Counted from the first letter of the stretch, positions 25,775 to 34,550 are shown. The stretch is DNA of 64,000 nucleotides from Streptomyces griseomycini (GCF_014203535.1 NZ_JACHJI010000019.1:41590-105589), one strand, 5' to 3'. The notes: generated from the sequence alone by a model not told the origin. A program made the numbers and translations.

Positions 25775-26674
25775 GTGGATGGGACGCAGATCGATCAGGT
25801 ACGGCGGTTCAACCGCACCGTCACCGAACGCGTGGGCGTGCTCCACGGCCACTACCTGGGCCGCGGCCGGCCCGTCGGCGAGGCGCGGCTGCTGTGGGAG
25901 ATCGGCGAGCAGGGCCAGGACGTGCGGCGGCTGCGCGAGCGCCTCGGGCTCGACTCCGGGTACGTCAGCCGGCTGTTGCGCTCCCTGGAGGCCGACGGCC
26001 TGGTGACGGTGGAACCGCGGCCCCGGGACAGACGGGTGCGCACCGTCCGGCTCACCGACGCGGGCCGTGCGGAGCGCGCCGCGCTCGACCGCCGCAGCGA
26101 CGAGCTGGCCGGCTCCCTCCTGGAGCCGCTCAACGCCGCCCAGCGCGTCCGGCTGGTCGCCGCCATGGCCGAGGTCGACCGCCTGCTGACCGCTGCGACG
26201 GTCGCGCTGGACCGGGTCGACCCGGACCACCCCGACGCCCAGCACTGTCTGCGGTCCTACTTCACCGAGTTGCGGGAGCGCTTCGAGACCGGTTTCGACC
26301 CCGCGCGGAGCCTGCTGCCCGACGCGGGCGGACTCCGGCCGCCGCACGGGCTGTTCCTGGTCGCCCGGCTGCACGGCGAGCCCGTCGGCTGCGCGGGTCT
26401 GAAGCTGCCGCCCGGCGCCCCGGCCGAGGTCAAGCGCATGTGGGTCGCACCTCACACCCGGGGCCTCGGCCTCGGCCGCCGGTTCTTGGCCGAACTGGAG
26501 GCGCGGGCCGCCCAGCACGGCTTCGACGTGCTGCGCCTGGACACCAACAGGGCTCTCGGCGCCGCGATCGGCCTGTACCACTCGTACGGTTTCCAGGAGG
26601 TCGCCGCCTTCAACGACGAGCCGTACGCCCATCACTGGTTCGAGAAGCGGATCACCTCAGTGCCGTCGGAGTGA
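25775..26674 (+). CDS. MarR-type regulator fused to GNAT acetyltransferase
   Basis: A 299-residue two-domain protein. Residues 1-140 are a MarR winged helix (QDVRRLRERLGLDSGYVSRL, LRSLEADGLVTVEPRPRDRR), residues 150-299 a GNAT domain (GCAGLKLPPG, KRMWVAPHTRGLGLGRRFLA, LYHSYGFQEVAAFNDEPYA). Such natural fusions are widespread and may link acetylation of a ligand to gene control. There is no Shine-Dalgarno: a palindromic operator abuts the GTG, so a leaderless mRNA is likely. Confidence 0.92.
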   Translation: MDGTQIDQVRRFNRTVTERVGVLHGHYLGRGRPVGEARLLWEIGEQGQDVRRLRERLGLDSGYVSRLLRSLEADGLVTVEPRPRDRRVRTVRLTDAGRAERAALDRRSDELAGSLLEPLNAAQRVRLVAAMAEVDRLLTAATVALDRVDPDHPDAQHCLRSYFTELRERFETGFDPARSLLPDAGGLRPPHGLFLVARLHGEPVGCAGLKLPPGAPAEVKRMWVAPHTRGLGLGRRFLAELEARAAQHGFDVLRLDTNRALGAAIGLYHSYGFQEVAAFNDEPYAHHWFEKRITSVPSE

Positions 26675-26871
26675 GGTTCCGACGAACTCCAGGTCCGCTG
26701 CCCTGCTTCCGGGGAAGGCCCCGTGGGTCCGCGTCAGGAAACGGGACCGGCCTCGGCGGCCTGCTCCCGGCAGGGCCGGCGCGGAGTCCCTCCGGGGTCG
26801 CGTCCCGCCCCCGCATCGGAGCGCCGGTCCGGTGGTTGCCGGCCCGGCTGGTGGGGCCGGCGGTCCGGTCG

Positions 26872-27315
26872 TCACCCCGCCGACCCCGGTCCGGGTTTCC
26901 CGTCGGCAAGGGTCCTGACGACGGCCAGGGCGAAGAAGTCCCTCACGTCGTCCCGGAGTTGGTAGCCCGCGACCGGGCCGTAGCCGGGCCCGTGGTAGAT
27001 CAGCGGCTGCTCGATGCCCTGCGGCAACCAGCCCTCCTTCACCCCCTTGAGGAGCGTGGTCGTCAGCGGACCGGAATGCCCGCGCAGGCCCTTGCCGTCC
27101 TCGCGGAGCGCGTCGGCCGGCACGTACCCCCCGCGCTGCGCGGCCTCGCGGATGATGCGGGCGGCGCGGGGCGGGAGCGCGCGGTAGTAGCGCTCGGCCC
27201 GTTCGGGCGTCCAGTCGGCGTCGACCTCGACGGCGGCCGCGTGCCGGCCGAGCAGTTCCAGCAGCTCGCTCCGGAACGCGTCGGTCGGTTCCTCGACGGT
27301 GACGGTGATCTTCAT
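26872..27315 (-). CDS. Conserved hypothetical protein
   Basis: A 147-residue soluble protein of no assigned function. It begins MKITVTVEEPTDAFRSELLE and continues with helical segments (TPERAERYYRALPPRAARII, LTTTLLKGVKEGWLPQGIEQ) and a C-terminal YGPVAGYQLRDDVRDFF segment. The alternating helix/strand pattern and conserved-looking aromatics suggest a small folded domain. ATG at 27315 is used; the frame is open far upstream but that part is low complexity. A palindromic region and a tyrosine recombinase lie on its other side. Confidence 0.65.
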   Translation of the reverse strand: MKITVTVEEPTDAFRSELLELLGRHAAAVEVDADWTPERAERYYRALPPRAARIIREAAQRGGYVPADALREDGKGLRGHSGPLTTTLLKGVKEGWLPQGIEQPLIYHGPGYGPVAGYQLRDDVRDFFALAVVRTLADGKPGPGSAG

Positions 27316-27434
27316 CGGGCCTTCCGTTACAACAGACGTGGACAGACATCGGTCAGACGTGGAGCCGTCACGGTAGCGCGAACGGCCTCGCCCACCCCGC
27401 GTGTGCTCACACCCGGCCGCCGACACCTTGGTCA

Positions 27435-27473
27435 GGTAACCCTTACCTCGTATTCCTGGCAGAATACGAGGTA
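27435..27473. repeat. Overlapping palindromes upstream of the tyrosine recombinase
   Basis: TACCTCGTATTC (27444-27455) and GAATACGAGGTA (27462-27473) form perfect 12-bp arms around 6 bases. The left arm also pairs with AGGTAA at 27435-27440 around CCC. The two hairpins are mutually exclusive. The site is 85 bases upstream of the recombinase start and could be its operator, an attachment site or a regulatory hairpin; no T-run follows. Confidence 0.6.
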
Positions 27474-27557
27474 GTGAGGGATGATCAGGGAATGCGGCGT
27501 CAGCAAGGGGCGGGGGTTGACCGTGGGCGAAGGTGACGGACGAGGGGTGACGGCCGG

Positions 27558-28772
27558 ATGACGACAGCCACCGAGGCGGCCGACCCGGAGGGCGTCGTCG
27601 ACGCCGAGCTCGTCGACGACGCACCGCGGTTCCTGCCCGCGGCCCCGGCCGACGCCCCGCCCCCGTACCGCATCACCCGCGACACCGTCCTCGTCGAGGG
27701 AGAGCTGCCACCGCGCGCCGACCGGCAACCCGCCTTCACCGAACGGGACTTCACCGTCCCGAGGTCGGCCAAGCGCCGCACCGAACGCCGGGGCGCCCGC
27801 AACACCCAGATCAACCGGGACACGACCCGGGCCCGCTTCGCGGCCTGGTGCGAGAAGGAGGGGCGCGTCGCGCGGCCGTCGACCACCACGGCGAACGTCC
27901 TCGCCTACTTCGACCACCTCATGGAGCGGGGCAAGGAGGACGGCGGCCAGTACAGCCCGGACACGCTGCTCGCCTACCTCCCGCGCATCGTCTCCTGGTA
28001 CCCGAAGGGGGAACGCCCCGACGCCTCCGTGGTCCGGGACGCGATCGAGGACTACCGCCTGGAGGACTACGTCACCGCGGGAGGCGAGCGGGAGCAGGCC
28101 GCCGGCCTCACCCTGGCGTACCTCGTGCGGATCCTCGCGGGGATCGACGAGACCACCCGCATCGGCCGTCGCGACGCCGCGCTCCTGGTGATCGGCTACG
28201 GCAAGCTGGCCCGGGCGATCGAGACCGCCGACCTGCTCGTGAAGAACGTCCGCGTCACCGACAAGGGCGTGTGGGTCTTCTCCGCCAAGACCAAGACCCG
28301 CCGCAAGGGCAGGGGGAAGTGGCGCTTCATCCGTGACCGCGCGGATCTGCAGACCGTTCGCCGCGTCCGCGCCTGGCTCGCCGACCTGCGGGAACTGGGG
28401 GCGGACGCCCCCCATCTCCCCCTCTTCCGGGCCCTCACCGTCACCGGTGGGCTCAAGGGCCGCGGCAACGCCACGGTGCGCGGGCTGCACCTGTCCGGGC
28501 GGGCGGTCAACGAGATCGTGAAGAAGCGCGCCAGGGAGGCCGGCGTCGAGTACATCAACGGCCTCAAGGTCACCAGCCACTCCCTGCGGGCCGGGCCGAA
28601 CACCGACATGAAACGCGCGAAGGTGCCGCTCTCCGACCGCAACGAGGCCGGCGACTGGGGTGCCCGCTCCACCCTGTCCGACACCGAGTACGACCGGCCC
28701 GACGACACCGTCGACGCCGAGGAGAAGGACCCGCTGGACGCCGTCCCGCTCTTCGGCCGGTTCGAGAAGTAG
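27558..28772 (+). CDS. Tyrosine recombinase / phage-type integrase
   Basis: A 404-residue site-specific recombinase. The N-terminal half is a SAM-like DNA-binding region (RDTTRARFAAWCEKEGRVAR, VLAYFDHLMERGKEDG). The catalytic half keeps a likely first Arg in IGYGKLARAIETADLL, Lys in the KTKTRRKGRGK turn, H341 and R344 in SHSLRAG, W367 in AGDWG and the nucleophile Y378 in DTEYDRP. All active-site positions seem present. It could be the integrase of the arsenic island that begins just downstream, but no attachment sites were identified. ATG at 27558. Confidence 0.85.
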   Translation: MTTATEAADPEGVVDAELVDDAPRFLPAAPADAPPPYRITRDTVLVEGELPPRADRQPAFTERDFTVPRSAKRRTERRGARNTQINRDTTRARFAAWCEKEGRVARPSTTTANVLAYFDHLMERGKEDGGQYSPDTLLAYLPRIVSWYPKGERPDASVVRDAIEDYRLEDYVTAGGEREQAAGLTLAYLVRILAGIDETTRIGRRDAALLVIGYGKLARAIETADLLVKNVRVTDKGVWVFSAKTKTRRKGRGKWRFIRDRADLQTVRRVRAWLADLRELGADAPHLPLFRALTVTGGLKGRGNATVRGLHLSGRAVNEIVKKRAREAGVEYINGLKVTSHSLRAGPNTDMKRAKVPLSDRNEAGDWGARSTLSDTEYDRPDDTVDAEEKDPLDAVPLFGRFEK

Positions 28773-28838
28773 GCGCCGGAGCCGTGCCACCGCAGGTCCG
28801 GGCCGCCTTCCGGAGGGAGCGGCCCGGGCAGGGACCTG

Positions 28839-29854
28839 CTACAACACCGTCCGGCCGTTCCCGTCTCTGCTGGGTGAGTCGGACGCTCTCGGCGCGGCCC
28901 CGGCCGGGCGGCGGGTGCTCGCCGCGGTACGCCGGCTGCCCGCGCTGTCGCGGCGGCGGGTCGAGGACCGGCCGCCGCTGCCCCGTGAGGTCGACGCCGA
29001 ACTCGTGCCGGCGATGACGACGTCGCCGGCGGCGAACACCCCGGGCAGGCTGGTACGCGTCGACGGGGAGTCCACCTTGATGCAGCCCTCGCCGCCGGGG
29101 TCCGGCTGTCCCTCGAACAGCTCGGTGCGCGGGTCGTGGCCGATGGCGATGAACAGGCCCGTCACGTCCAGGTCGCGTGTGGCCCCGGTGAAGACGTTGC
29201 GCAGGACGACGCCGCCGAGCATGCCGTTCGTCTCCTTGATCTCGGCGATCTCGCTGTCGAAGGCGAAGGCGATCTTGTCGTCGGCGGACGCCCGGTCCTG
29301 CATCGCCTTCGAGGCGCGCAGGGTGGAGCGGCGGTGGACGACGGTGACCGAGCGGGCGAAGCGGGTGAGGAAGGTGGCCTCCTCCATGGCGGTGTCGCCG
29401 CCGACCACGACGATGTCCCGGTCACGGAAGAAGAATCCGTCGCAGGTCGCACACCAGGACACGCCCCGGCCGGACAACTCGTCCTCCTTCGGCAGGCCGA
29501 GCTTGCGGTACCCGGAGCCGGTGGCGACGATCACCATCCTGGCGCGGTGCACGGCGCCGGCCGAGTCGGTCAGCAGCTTGATGTCGTCGGCCAGGTCGAC
29601 GGAGACGATGTCGTCGATCATCTCGGCGCCGAACTTCCCGGCCTGGGCCCGCATGTCCTCCGTCAGGACCGGGCCGTCGACGCCCCCGGGAAGCCGGGGA
29701 AGTTCTCCACCTCGGTCGTCGTCGTGAGCGATCCGCCGACGAAGACGGAGCTGCCGAACAGCAGGGGCTCCAGCCGGGCGCGTGCGGTGTGGAGGGCGGC
29801 GGTGTATCCGGCGGGGCCGGAGCCGATGATGGCGACCTCGCGTATCTCGCTCAC
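28839..29854 (-). pseudogene. trxB: Thioredoxin reductase (arsT-type), frameshifted and 3'-truncated
   Basis: FAD/NADPH-dependent thioredoxin reductase that would recycle the thioredoxin used by the neighbouring arsenate reductase. The N-terminus (IGSGPAGYTAALHTARA, TEVENFPGFP) is in one frame; a single-base loss in a G-run near 29690 breaks it, and the rest continues in another frame with the redox motif WCATCDGFFFRDRDIVVVGG (CATC). The NADPH motif has one Gly fewer than usual. Homology stops after VFAAGDVV near 29016; the C-terminal helix (TYRQAV...) is replaced by unrelated sequence to 28839. GTG at 29854 overlaps the arsC stop. Probably dead unless the G-run is a sequencing error. Confidence 0.8.
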
Positions 29855-30273
29855 GCCGTCGTCCCCGGCTTCGCCGGGGCGATCTCGGCGATCAGGCCCT
29901 CGACCAGGGTCTTGATCTCGTCGCGGATCGGGCGTACGGCTTCGACGCCCTGTCCGGCCGGGTCGTCGAGCTTCCAGTCGAGGTAGCGCTTGCCGAGGAA
30001 GACGGGGCAGGTGTCGCCGCAGCCCATGGTGATGCAGACGTCCGACTCGCGGACCGCGTCGACGGTGAGGATCTTCGGCGTCTCCTTGGAGATGTCGATG
30101 CCGACCTCGGCCATGGCCTGGACGGCGGCCGGGTTGACCCGGTCGCCGGGGTTGGAGCCGGCGGAACGGACCTCGACGCGGTCGCCGGCCAGGTGGGTCA
30201 GCCACGCGGCGGCCATCTGGGAGCGACCGGCGTTGTGGACGCAGACGAACAGGACGGACGGCTTGTCGGCCAT
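29851..30273 (-). CDS. arsC: Arsenate reductase, low-molecular-weight phosphatase type
   Basis: A 140-residue cytoplasmic enzyme converting arsenate to arsenite. The phosphatase-like P-loop CVHNAGRS has C11 and R17 (CX5R), with further cysteines C80, C85 and C89 (MGCGDTCP), the arrangement seen in thioredoxin- or mycothiol-coupled ArsC. ATG at 30273 is the start; an upstream in-frame extension MRRERTIT is less likely. The gene is divergent from arsR1 and translationally coupled by GTGA to the broken thioredoxin reductase. Confidence 0.92.
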   Translation of the reverse strand: MADKPSVLFVCVHNAGRSQMAAAWLTHLAGDRVEVRSAGSNPGDRVNPAAVQAMAEVGIDISKETPKILTVDAVRESDVCITMGCGDTCPVFLGKRYLDWKLDDPAGQGVEAVRPIRDEIKTLVEGLIAEIAPAKPGTTA

Positions 30274-30334
30274 GGTGATCGTTCTCTCTCGTCGCATGGC
30301 GGACCCCAGCCGCCGATGACTTCAGCCCTCGCTG

Positions 30335-30365
30335 GTATCAGCGAGTGATGATGTGAGAGTATCAG
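30335..30365. promoter_or_regulatory. Repeated GTATCAG elements before arsR1
   Basis: GTATCAG occurs at 30335-30341 and again at 30359-30365, in the gap between the divergent arsC and arsR1 genes, the second just before the arsR1 ATG. They may be ArsR1 contact sites. Confidence 0.4.
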
Positions 30366-30368
30366 TGC

Positions 30369-30677
30369 ATGCTGACTTCAGTCGATCCTGATGTGATCCG
30401 GGTGCTGGGCGATCCGCTCCGCCTGAAGATCGTGACTCTGCTGGCGCGCGAGACGCTCTGCACGACGCACCTGGTCGAGGAGACCGGAGCCAAGCAGACC
30501 AACCTGTCCAACCATATGAAGGTGCTGCGCGAGGCCGGGATCGTGGAGACCGAACCGTGCGGCCGCTTCACCTACTACAAGCTCAAGCCGGAGGTCCTGG
30601 CCGGCCTGTCCGAGCAGTTCGCCGAACTGGCCGCCTCCGCCCGCACCGCCGCCGAGAACAAGAGGGCCTGTCCGTGA
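30369..30677 (+). CDS. arsR: ArsR family transcriptional regulator (arsR1)
   Basis: A 102-residue winged-helix repressor. The core is IRVLGDPLRLKIVTLLARET, LCTTHLVEETGAKQTNLSNH and MKVLREAGIVETEPCGRFTY. Cys residues near LCTT, EPC and the C-terminal RACP are candidates for arsenite binding; the classical CxCxxC motif is absent, suggesting an atypical As(III) site. It is first in a tightly coupled arsR-acr3-arsO operon, the next start overlapping its stop by GTGA. Confidence 0.9.
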   Translation: MLTSVDPDVIRVLGDPLRLKIVTLLARETLCTTHLVEETGAKQTNLSNHMKVLREAGIVETEPCGRFTYYKLKPEVLAGLSEQFAELAASARTAAENKRACP

Positions 30678-31792
30678 CCTCCACCGAGCCCACCGCCGTC
30701 CGCGCCCAGGGCACCGAGGCGGCCGGGGACGACTCGATCGTCAAGAAGCTCTCCACCCTCGACCGCTACCTCGCGGTGTGGATCCTGCTCGCCATGGCCG
30801 TCGGTCTCGGCCTGGGCCGCCTGATCCCGGGGATGAACGACGCGCTCACGAAGATCGAGATCGGCGGGATCTCCCTGCCGATCGCGCTCGGACTGCTGGT
30901 CATGATGTACCCGGTGCTGGCGAAGGTCCGCTACGACCGGCTCGACCGCGTGACCGGCGACAAGAAGCTGATGGTCTCCTCGCTGGTCGTCAACTGGATC
31001 GTCGGACCAGCGGTGATGTTCGCCCTGGCGTGGATCTTCCTGCCGGACCTGCCCGAGTACCGCACCGGCCTGATCATCGTCGGCCTGGCCCGCTGCATCG
31101 CCATGGTCATCATCTGGAACGACCTCGCGTGCGGTGACCGTGAGGCCGCGGCCGTCCTGGTCGCGCTGAACTCGGTGTTCCAGGTCCTCGCGTTCGGCCT
31201 GCTGGGCTGGTTCTACCTCGACCTGCTGCCGCGTTGGATGCATCTCGGCGACGGCCAGGGCCTGGACGTGTCCGTCTGGCACATCGCGCTGAACGTCGTC
31301 ATCTTCCTCGGCATCCCGCTGCTGGCCGGCTTCCTCACCCGCCGCATCGGCGAGCAGAAGCTCGGCCGTGCCGACTACGAGCAGAAGTTCCTGCCGAAGA
31401 TCGGCCCCTGGGCCCTGTACGGGCTGCTGTTCACGATCGTCATCCTCTTCGCCCTCCAGGGGAAGACGATCACCTCGCAGCCGTGGGACGTCGCCCGGAT
31501 CGCGCTGCCGCTGCTGGTGTACTTCGCGGTCATGTTCTTCGGCACCTTCCTGCTCGGCAAGGGCCTGGGCCTGGCGTACGACCGCACCGCGACACTGGCG
31601 TTCACCGCGGCGGGCAACAACTTCGAGCTGGCCATCGCGGTCGCCATCGCCACCTTCGGCGTCACCTCCGGCCAGGCCCTGTCCGGTGTCGTGGGCCCGC
31701 TCATCGAGGTCCCGGTGCTGATCGGCCTGGTCTACGTCGCGCTCGCCTGGCGCAGGAAGTTCGCCGCCGACGCGGTGACGACGGCCCCGTGA
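30674..31792 (+). CDS. arsB: ACR3 family arsenite efflux permease
   Basis: A 372-residue, ten-helix arsenite exporter of the ACR3 family. The conserved cysteine lies in IIWNDLACGDREAAAVLVAL, and GAAGNNFELAIAVAIA-like sequence (AAGNNFELAIAVAIATFG) near the C-terminus is a family hallmark. It pumps As(III) using the membrane potential. GTG at 30674 overlaps the arsR1 stop and its own stop overlaps the arsO start, so the three genes are a single coupled unit. Confidence 0.95.
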   Translation: MTSTEPTAVRAQGTEAAGDDSIVKKLSTLDRYLAVWILLAMAVGLGLGRLIPGMNDALTKIEIGGISLPIALGLLVMMYPVLAKVRYDRLDRVTGDKKLMVSSLVVNWIVGPAVMFALAWIFLPDLPEYRTGLIIVGLARCIAMVIIWNDLACGDREAAAVLVALNSVFQVLAFGLLGWFYLDLLPRWMHLGDGQGLDVSVWHIALNVVIFLGIPLLAGFLTRRIGEQKLGRADYEQKFLPKIGPWALYGLLFTIVILFALQGKTITSQPWDVARIALPLLVYFAVMFFGTFLLGKGLGLAYDRTATLAFTAAGNNFELAIAVAIATFGVTSGQALSGVVGPLIEVPVLIGLVYVALAWRRKFAADAVTTAP

Positions 31793-32847
31793 CGCAGCAG
31801 ACGGATGTGGTGGTGGTCGGCGGCGGCCAGGCAGGGCTCGCCGCCGGCTACCACCTGCGCCGCCAGGGCCTCGACTCCGTGATCCTGGACGCCGGAGCGG
31901 CACCGGGCGGGTCCTGGCAGCACATGTGGGACTCGCTGCACCTGTTCTCCCCGGCCGAGCACTCCTCGCTGCCCGGCCGCCTCATGCCCACCCAGGCGGG
32001 CGAGACCTACCCGGGCGCCGGGCACGTGGTGGACTACCTCGCCGACTACGAGAAGCGCTACGACCTGCCCGTCCAGCACGGCACCCGCGTGGACGCCGTA
32101 CGCCGCGACGCAGACCGGCTCCTGGTCGAAGCGGACTCCGGCACCTGGCGGGCCCGTGCGGTCATCAGCGCCACCGGCACCTGGTCCCGCCCCTTCCTCC
32201 CTGCCGTGCCCGGCCGCAGCACCTTCACCGGGCGGCAGCTGCACACGGTGAACTACCGATGTCCGGCCGACTTCGCCGGGCAGCGTGTCGTCGTGGTCGG
32301 CGGCGGGAACTCCGGCGCCCAGATCGCCGCCGATCTCGCCCTGGACGGCCACGCGGAGGTGACGTGGGTGACCCAGCGACCGCCGCGGTTCCTGCCGGAC
32401 GACATCGACGGCCGGGCCCTGTTCGATGTCGCCACCGCCCGCCGCCGCGCCCTGGACGCCGGCCGCGACGACACCGGCGGGGTCGCCTCCCTCGGCGACA
32501 TCGTGGCCGTCCCGCCCGTCCGCGCAGCCCGCGACGCCGGGCTCCTGACCGCGAAGCCGATGTTCGCACGGCTCACCGCCGACGGTGTTCGGTGGGCCGA
32601 CGGCAGCCACACCGGCGCGGAGGCGGTCATCTGGTGCACCGGCTTCCGCCCGGCCCTGGCCCACCTCGCCCCGCTGAACCTGCGCGGTGCGCGCGGGCAC
32701 ATCCCCACCGACGGAACCCGGACCGTGGGCGAGCCGCGGCTGCATCTGCTCGGGTACGGCGACTGGACCGGTCCGGCCTCCGCGACCCTCATCGGCGTGG
32801 GCCGCCCGGCCCGGGACGCGGTACGCGAGATCGCCGGGCTCCTGTGA
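31789..32847 (+). CDS. arsO: ArsO-type flavin-dependent monooxygenase
   Basis: A 352-residue flavoprotein with two dinucleotide-binding motifs: VVVVGGGQAGLAAGYHLRRQ for FAD and RVVVVGGGNSGAQIAADLAL for NADPH. An aromatic SWQHMWDSLHLFSPAEHSSL segment follows the first. ArsO-like genes sit in ars clusters of streptomycetes (for example the arsR-arsB-arsO-arsC-arsT set described for a Streptomyces linear plasmid), but their reaction on arsenicals is not firmly established. GTG at 31789 overlaps the acr3 stop. Confidence 0.88.
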   Translation: MTQQTDVVVVGGGQAGLAAGYHLRRQGLDSVILDAGAAPGGSWQHMWDSLHLFSPAEHSSLPGRLMPTQAGETYPGAGHVVDYLADYEKRYDLPVQHGTRVDAVRRDADRLLVEADSGTWRARAVISATGTWSRPFLPAVPGRSTFTGRQLHTVNYRCPADFAGQRVVVVGGGNSGAQIAADLALDGHAEVTWVTQRPPRFLPDDIDGRALFDVATARRRALDAGRDDTGGVASLGDIVAVPPVRAARDAGLLTAKPMFARLTADGVRWADGSHTGAEAVIWCTGFRPALAHLAPLNLRGARGHIPTDGTRTVGEPRLHLLGYGDWTGPASATLIGVGRPARDAVREIAGLL

Positions 32848-32961
32848 TCGCGGCCGGTGCGGCCGTCCCCGGCCGCGCGGTACCGGGCGGCCGGGCCGCA
32901 GTCCCGCCTGCGTGGTGGCGGGACTGCGGCCCGCAACGGACGGTGTCGCGCCGTTCGATCG

Positions 32962-33336
32962 TCAGGCCGCGGCCGGCATGGCCAGCAGCTTGCCCATCGC
33001 GGCGAGCACCGACGGCTCGACCCGGTAGTACACCCAGGTGCCGCGCCGCTCGGAGGTGAGCAGCCCGGCCTCCTTCAGCTTCTTCAGGTGGTGGGAGACC
33101 GTGGGCTGGGAGACGCCGACGTCGGAGATGTCGCACACGCACGCCTCGCCGCCCTCGTGCGAGGCGACGGCGGAGAACAGCCGCAGCCGGACCGGGTCGC
33201 CGAGCGCCTTGAACATCCGCGCGGCGGTCTCGGCCTCCGCGGCGGTCATCGGGCGCTCGGTCAACGGCGGGCAGCACGGCACCACGCCCTGACCGTCGGC
33301 GGGCTCGAGCAGCGGCAGCACCATCGCATTCGACAT
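32962..33336 (-). CDS. arsR: ArsR family metalloregulator (arsR2)
   Basis: A 124-residue ArsR/SmtB repressor with a typical arsenic-sensing motif: ACVCDISDVG in the recognition region, plus two cysteines in VVPCCPPLTE. The winged helix is ARMFKALGDPVRLRLFSAVA, QPTVSHHLKKLKEAGLLTSE. It is convergent with arsO. A palindromic ArsR-like box sits directly upstream of its start, and the same sequence occurs between the two flavoprotein genes near 34.47 kb, so it may control those too. Confidence 0.92.
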   Translation of the reverse strand: MSNAMVLPLLEPADGQGVVPCCPPLTERPMTAAEAETAARMFKALGDPVRLRLFSAVASHEGGEACVCDISDVGVSQPTVSHHLKKLKEAGLLTSERRGTWVYYRVEPSVLAAMGKLLAMPAAA

Positions 33337-33338
33337 GC

Positions 33339-33353
33339 GTCTATGTTGACATA
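33339..33353. promoter_or_regulatory. ArsR box upstream of arsR2
   Basis: GTCTATGTTGAC (33339-33350) with the palindrome TATGT-TG-ACATA (33342-33353). The 12-mer recurs exactly at 34468-34479. This looks like the binding site of ArsR2. Confidence 0.65.
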
Positions 33354-33378
33354 CGTCGAACCAGTGCGGGGAGGCCCG

Positions 33379-34440
33379 TCACCGGCGCGCGAGACGGGCG
33401 GCCAGACGCCGGGTGATGCGCTCCGCGTCCCGGCCGACGCCGCGCAGCGAGTTCGACGACAGGCTGCGCTGCCATTCCAGTCCGACGAAGGCCAGGCCCG
33501 GCGCACCGGTGGCGAGGCCCTCGCGGTGCCGGGGAGTTCCCTCGGCGTCGAGAGCACCGTCGAGGCCGGCGAGGTAGGGCAGGTCGGGGCGGTAGCCGGT
33601 GGCGAGCACGATCGCGTCGGCCTCCTCCCGCTGTCCGTCCGGCCAGAGGAGCTTGGCCCCGTCGGCGCCGGTGAACAGCGCCCGCCGGTCGGGTCGGCCT
33701 GCAGTCAGGGCGGCCCGGTAGCGGCCGTCGTCGAGGACCGGCTGCGCCGGCGAGCGCGCAGGGAACCGGCCGAGGGGTGCGGTGTCCAGGCCTGTGCGGG
33801 CCGTCCAGAAGTGCAGGTCTCGGCCGAGGACGCGCCGGGCTGCGAACTTCACCGGCCGGCGTGTGGCGAGCGTGACGCGTGCGGTCCTGGCGAGCTCGGC
33901 GGCGATCTGCACCGCGGAGTTCCCGGCCCCGACCACGACCACCCGGTGGCCGGAGAAGGGGGCCGGGCTGCGGTAGTCGGCGGCGTGCAGCACCTGGCCG
34001 GTGTACTCCTCCAGGCCCGGCAGCGCGGGCCGGTGCGGGTGCCCGAACGTCCCGGAGGCCGCCACGACGGCTCGCGCGGACAGCCGGCCGCCGCCCTCCA
34101 GTTCCGCTGTGAAGCCGTCGCCGGTGCGGCGCACTGCGCTGACGCGGCAGCCGGTGCGGACCTCGGCGTCCAGGCGGTCGGCGTAGGCGGTGAGGTAGGT
34201 GACGACCTCGTCGCGGTGCGGGTAGCGGTCGCGGTCGGCTCCGGGGAACGGCATCCCGGGCAGGGAGCCGTACCGGGCGGGTGAGAACAGCGTGAGGCTG
34301 TCGTAGTAGTGCGGCCACGACCCGGCCGCACGGTCGGACGCCTCCAGCACCACCGGCCGCAGCCCGTGCCGCAGCAGCGCGTGGGCGGTGGCGAGGCCGG
34401 ACTGACCGCCGCCGATCACGGCGACGTCGATGTGCTCCAT
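33379..34440 (-). CDS. FAD-dependent NAD(P)-binding monooxygenase, ArsO-like
   Basis: A 353-residue flavoprotein paralogous to ArsO: IDVAVIGGGQSGLATAHALL for FAD, HRVVVVGAGNSAVQIAAELA for NADPH, and SWPHYYDSLTLFSPARYGSL matching the ArsO segment. ATG at 34440 is the start; longer in-frame options run into the operator. It is divergent from a further flavoprotein gene, with an ArsR-type box in the gap, so it probably belongs to the arsenic regulon. The substrate could be an arsenical or trivalent organoarsenical, but this is inference. Confidence 0.85.
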   Translation of the reverse strand: MEHIDVAVIGGGQSGLATAHALLRHGLRPVVLEASDRAAGSWPHYYDSLTLFSPARYGSLPGMPFPGADRDRYPHRDEVVTYLTAYADRLDAEVRTGCRVSAVRRTGDGFTAELEGGGRLSARAVVAASGTFGHPHRPALPGLEEYTGQVLHAADYRSPAPFSGHRVVVVGAGNSAVQIAAELARTARVTLATRRPVKFAARRVLGRDLHFWTARTGLDTAPLGRFPARSPAQPVLDDGRYRAALTAGRPDRRALFTGADGAKLLWPDGQREEADAIVLATGYRPDLPYLAGLDGALDAEGTPRHREGLATGAPGLAFVGLEWQRSLSSNSLRGVGRDAERITRRLAARLARR

Positions 34441-34467
34441 CAGCGAATCCCCTTGGTTTCGATAAAT

Positions 34468-34479
34468 GTCTATGTTGAC
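34468..34479. promoter_or_regulatory. Second ArsR box, between divergent flavoprotein genes
   Basis: GTCTATGTTGAC identical to the box before arsR2, 28 bases upstream of the minus-strand flavoprotein start and 72 bases upstream of the plus-strand one. An imperfect partner (CATCAATACA) follows. Confidence 0.6.
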
Positions 34480-34550
34480 GCTCATCAATACAGGTGTCAT
34501 GCTGGGCCTCACAAGCCATTGACGGATGTCGAAACACGCAAGGAGTCGCC

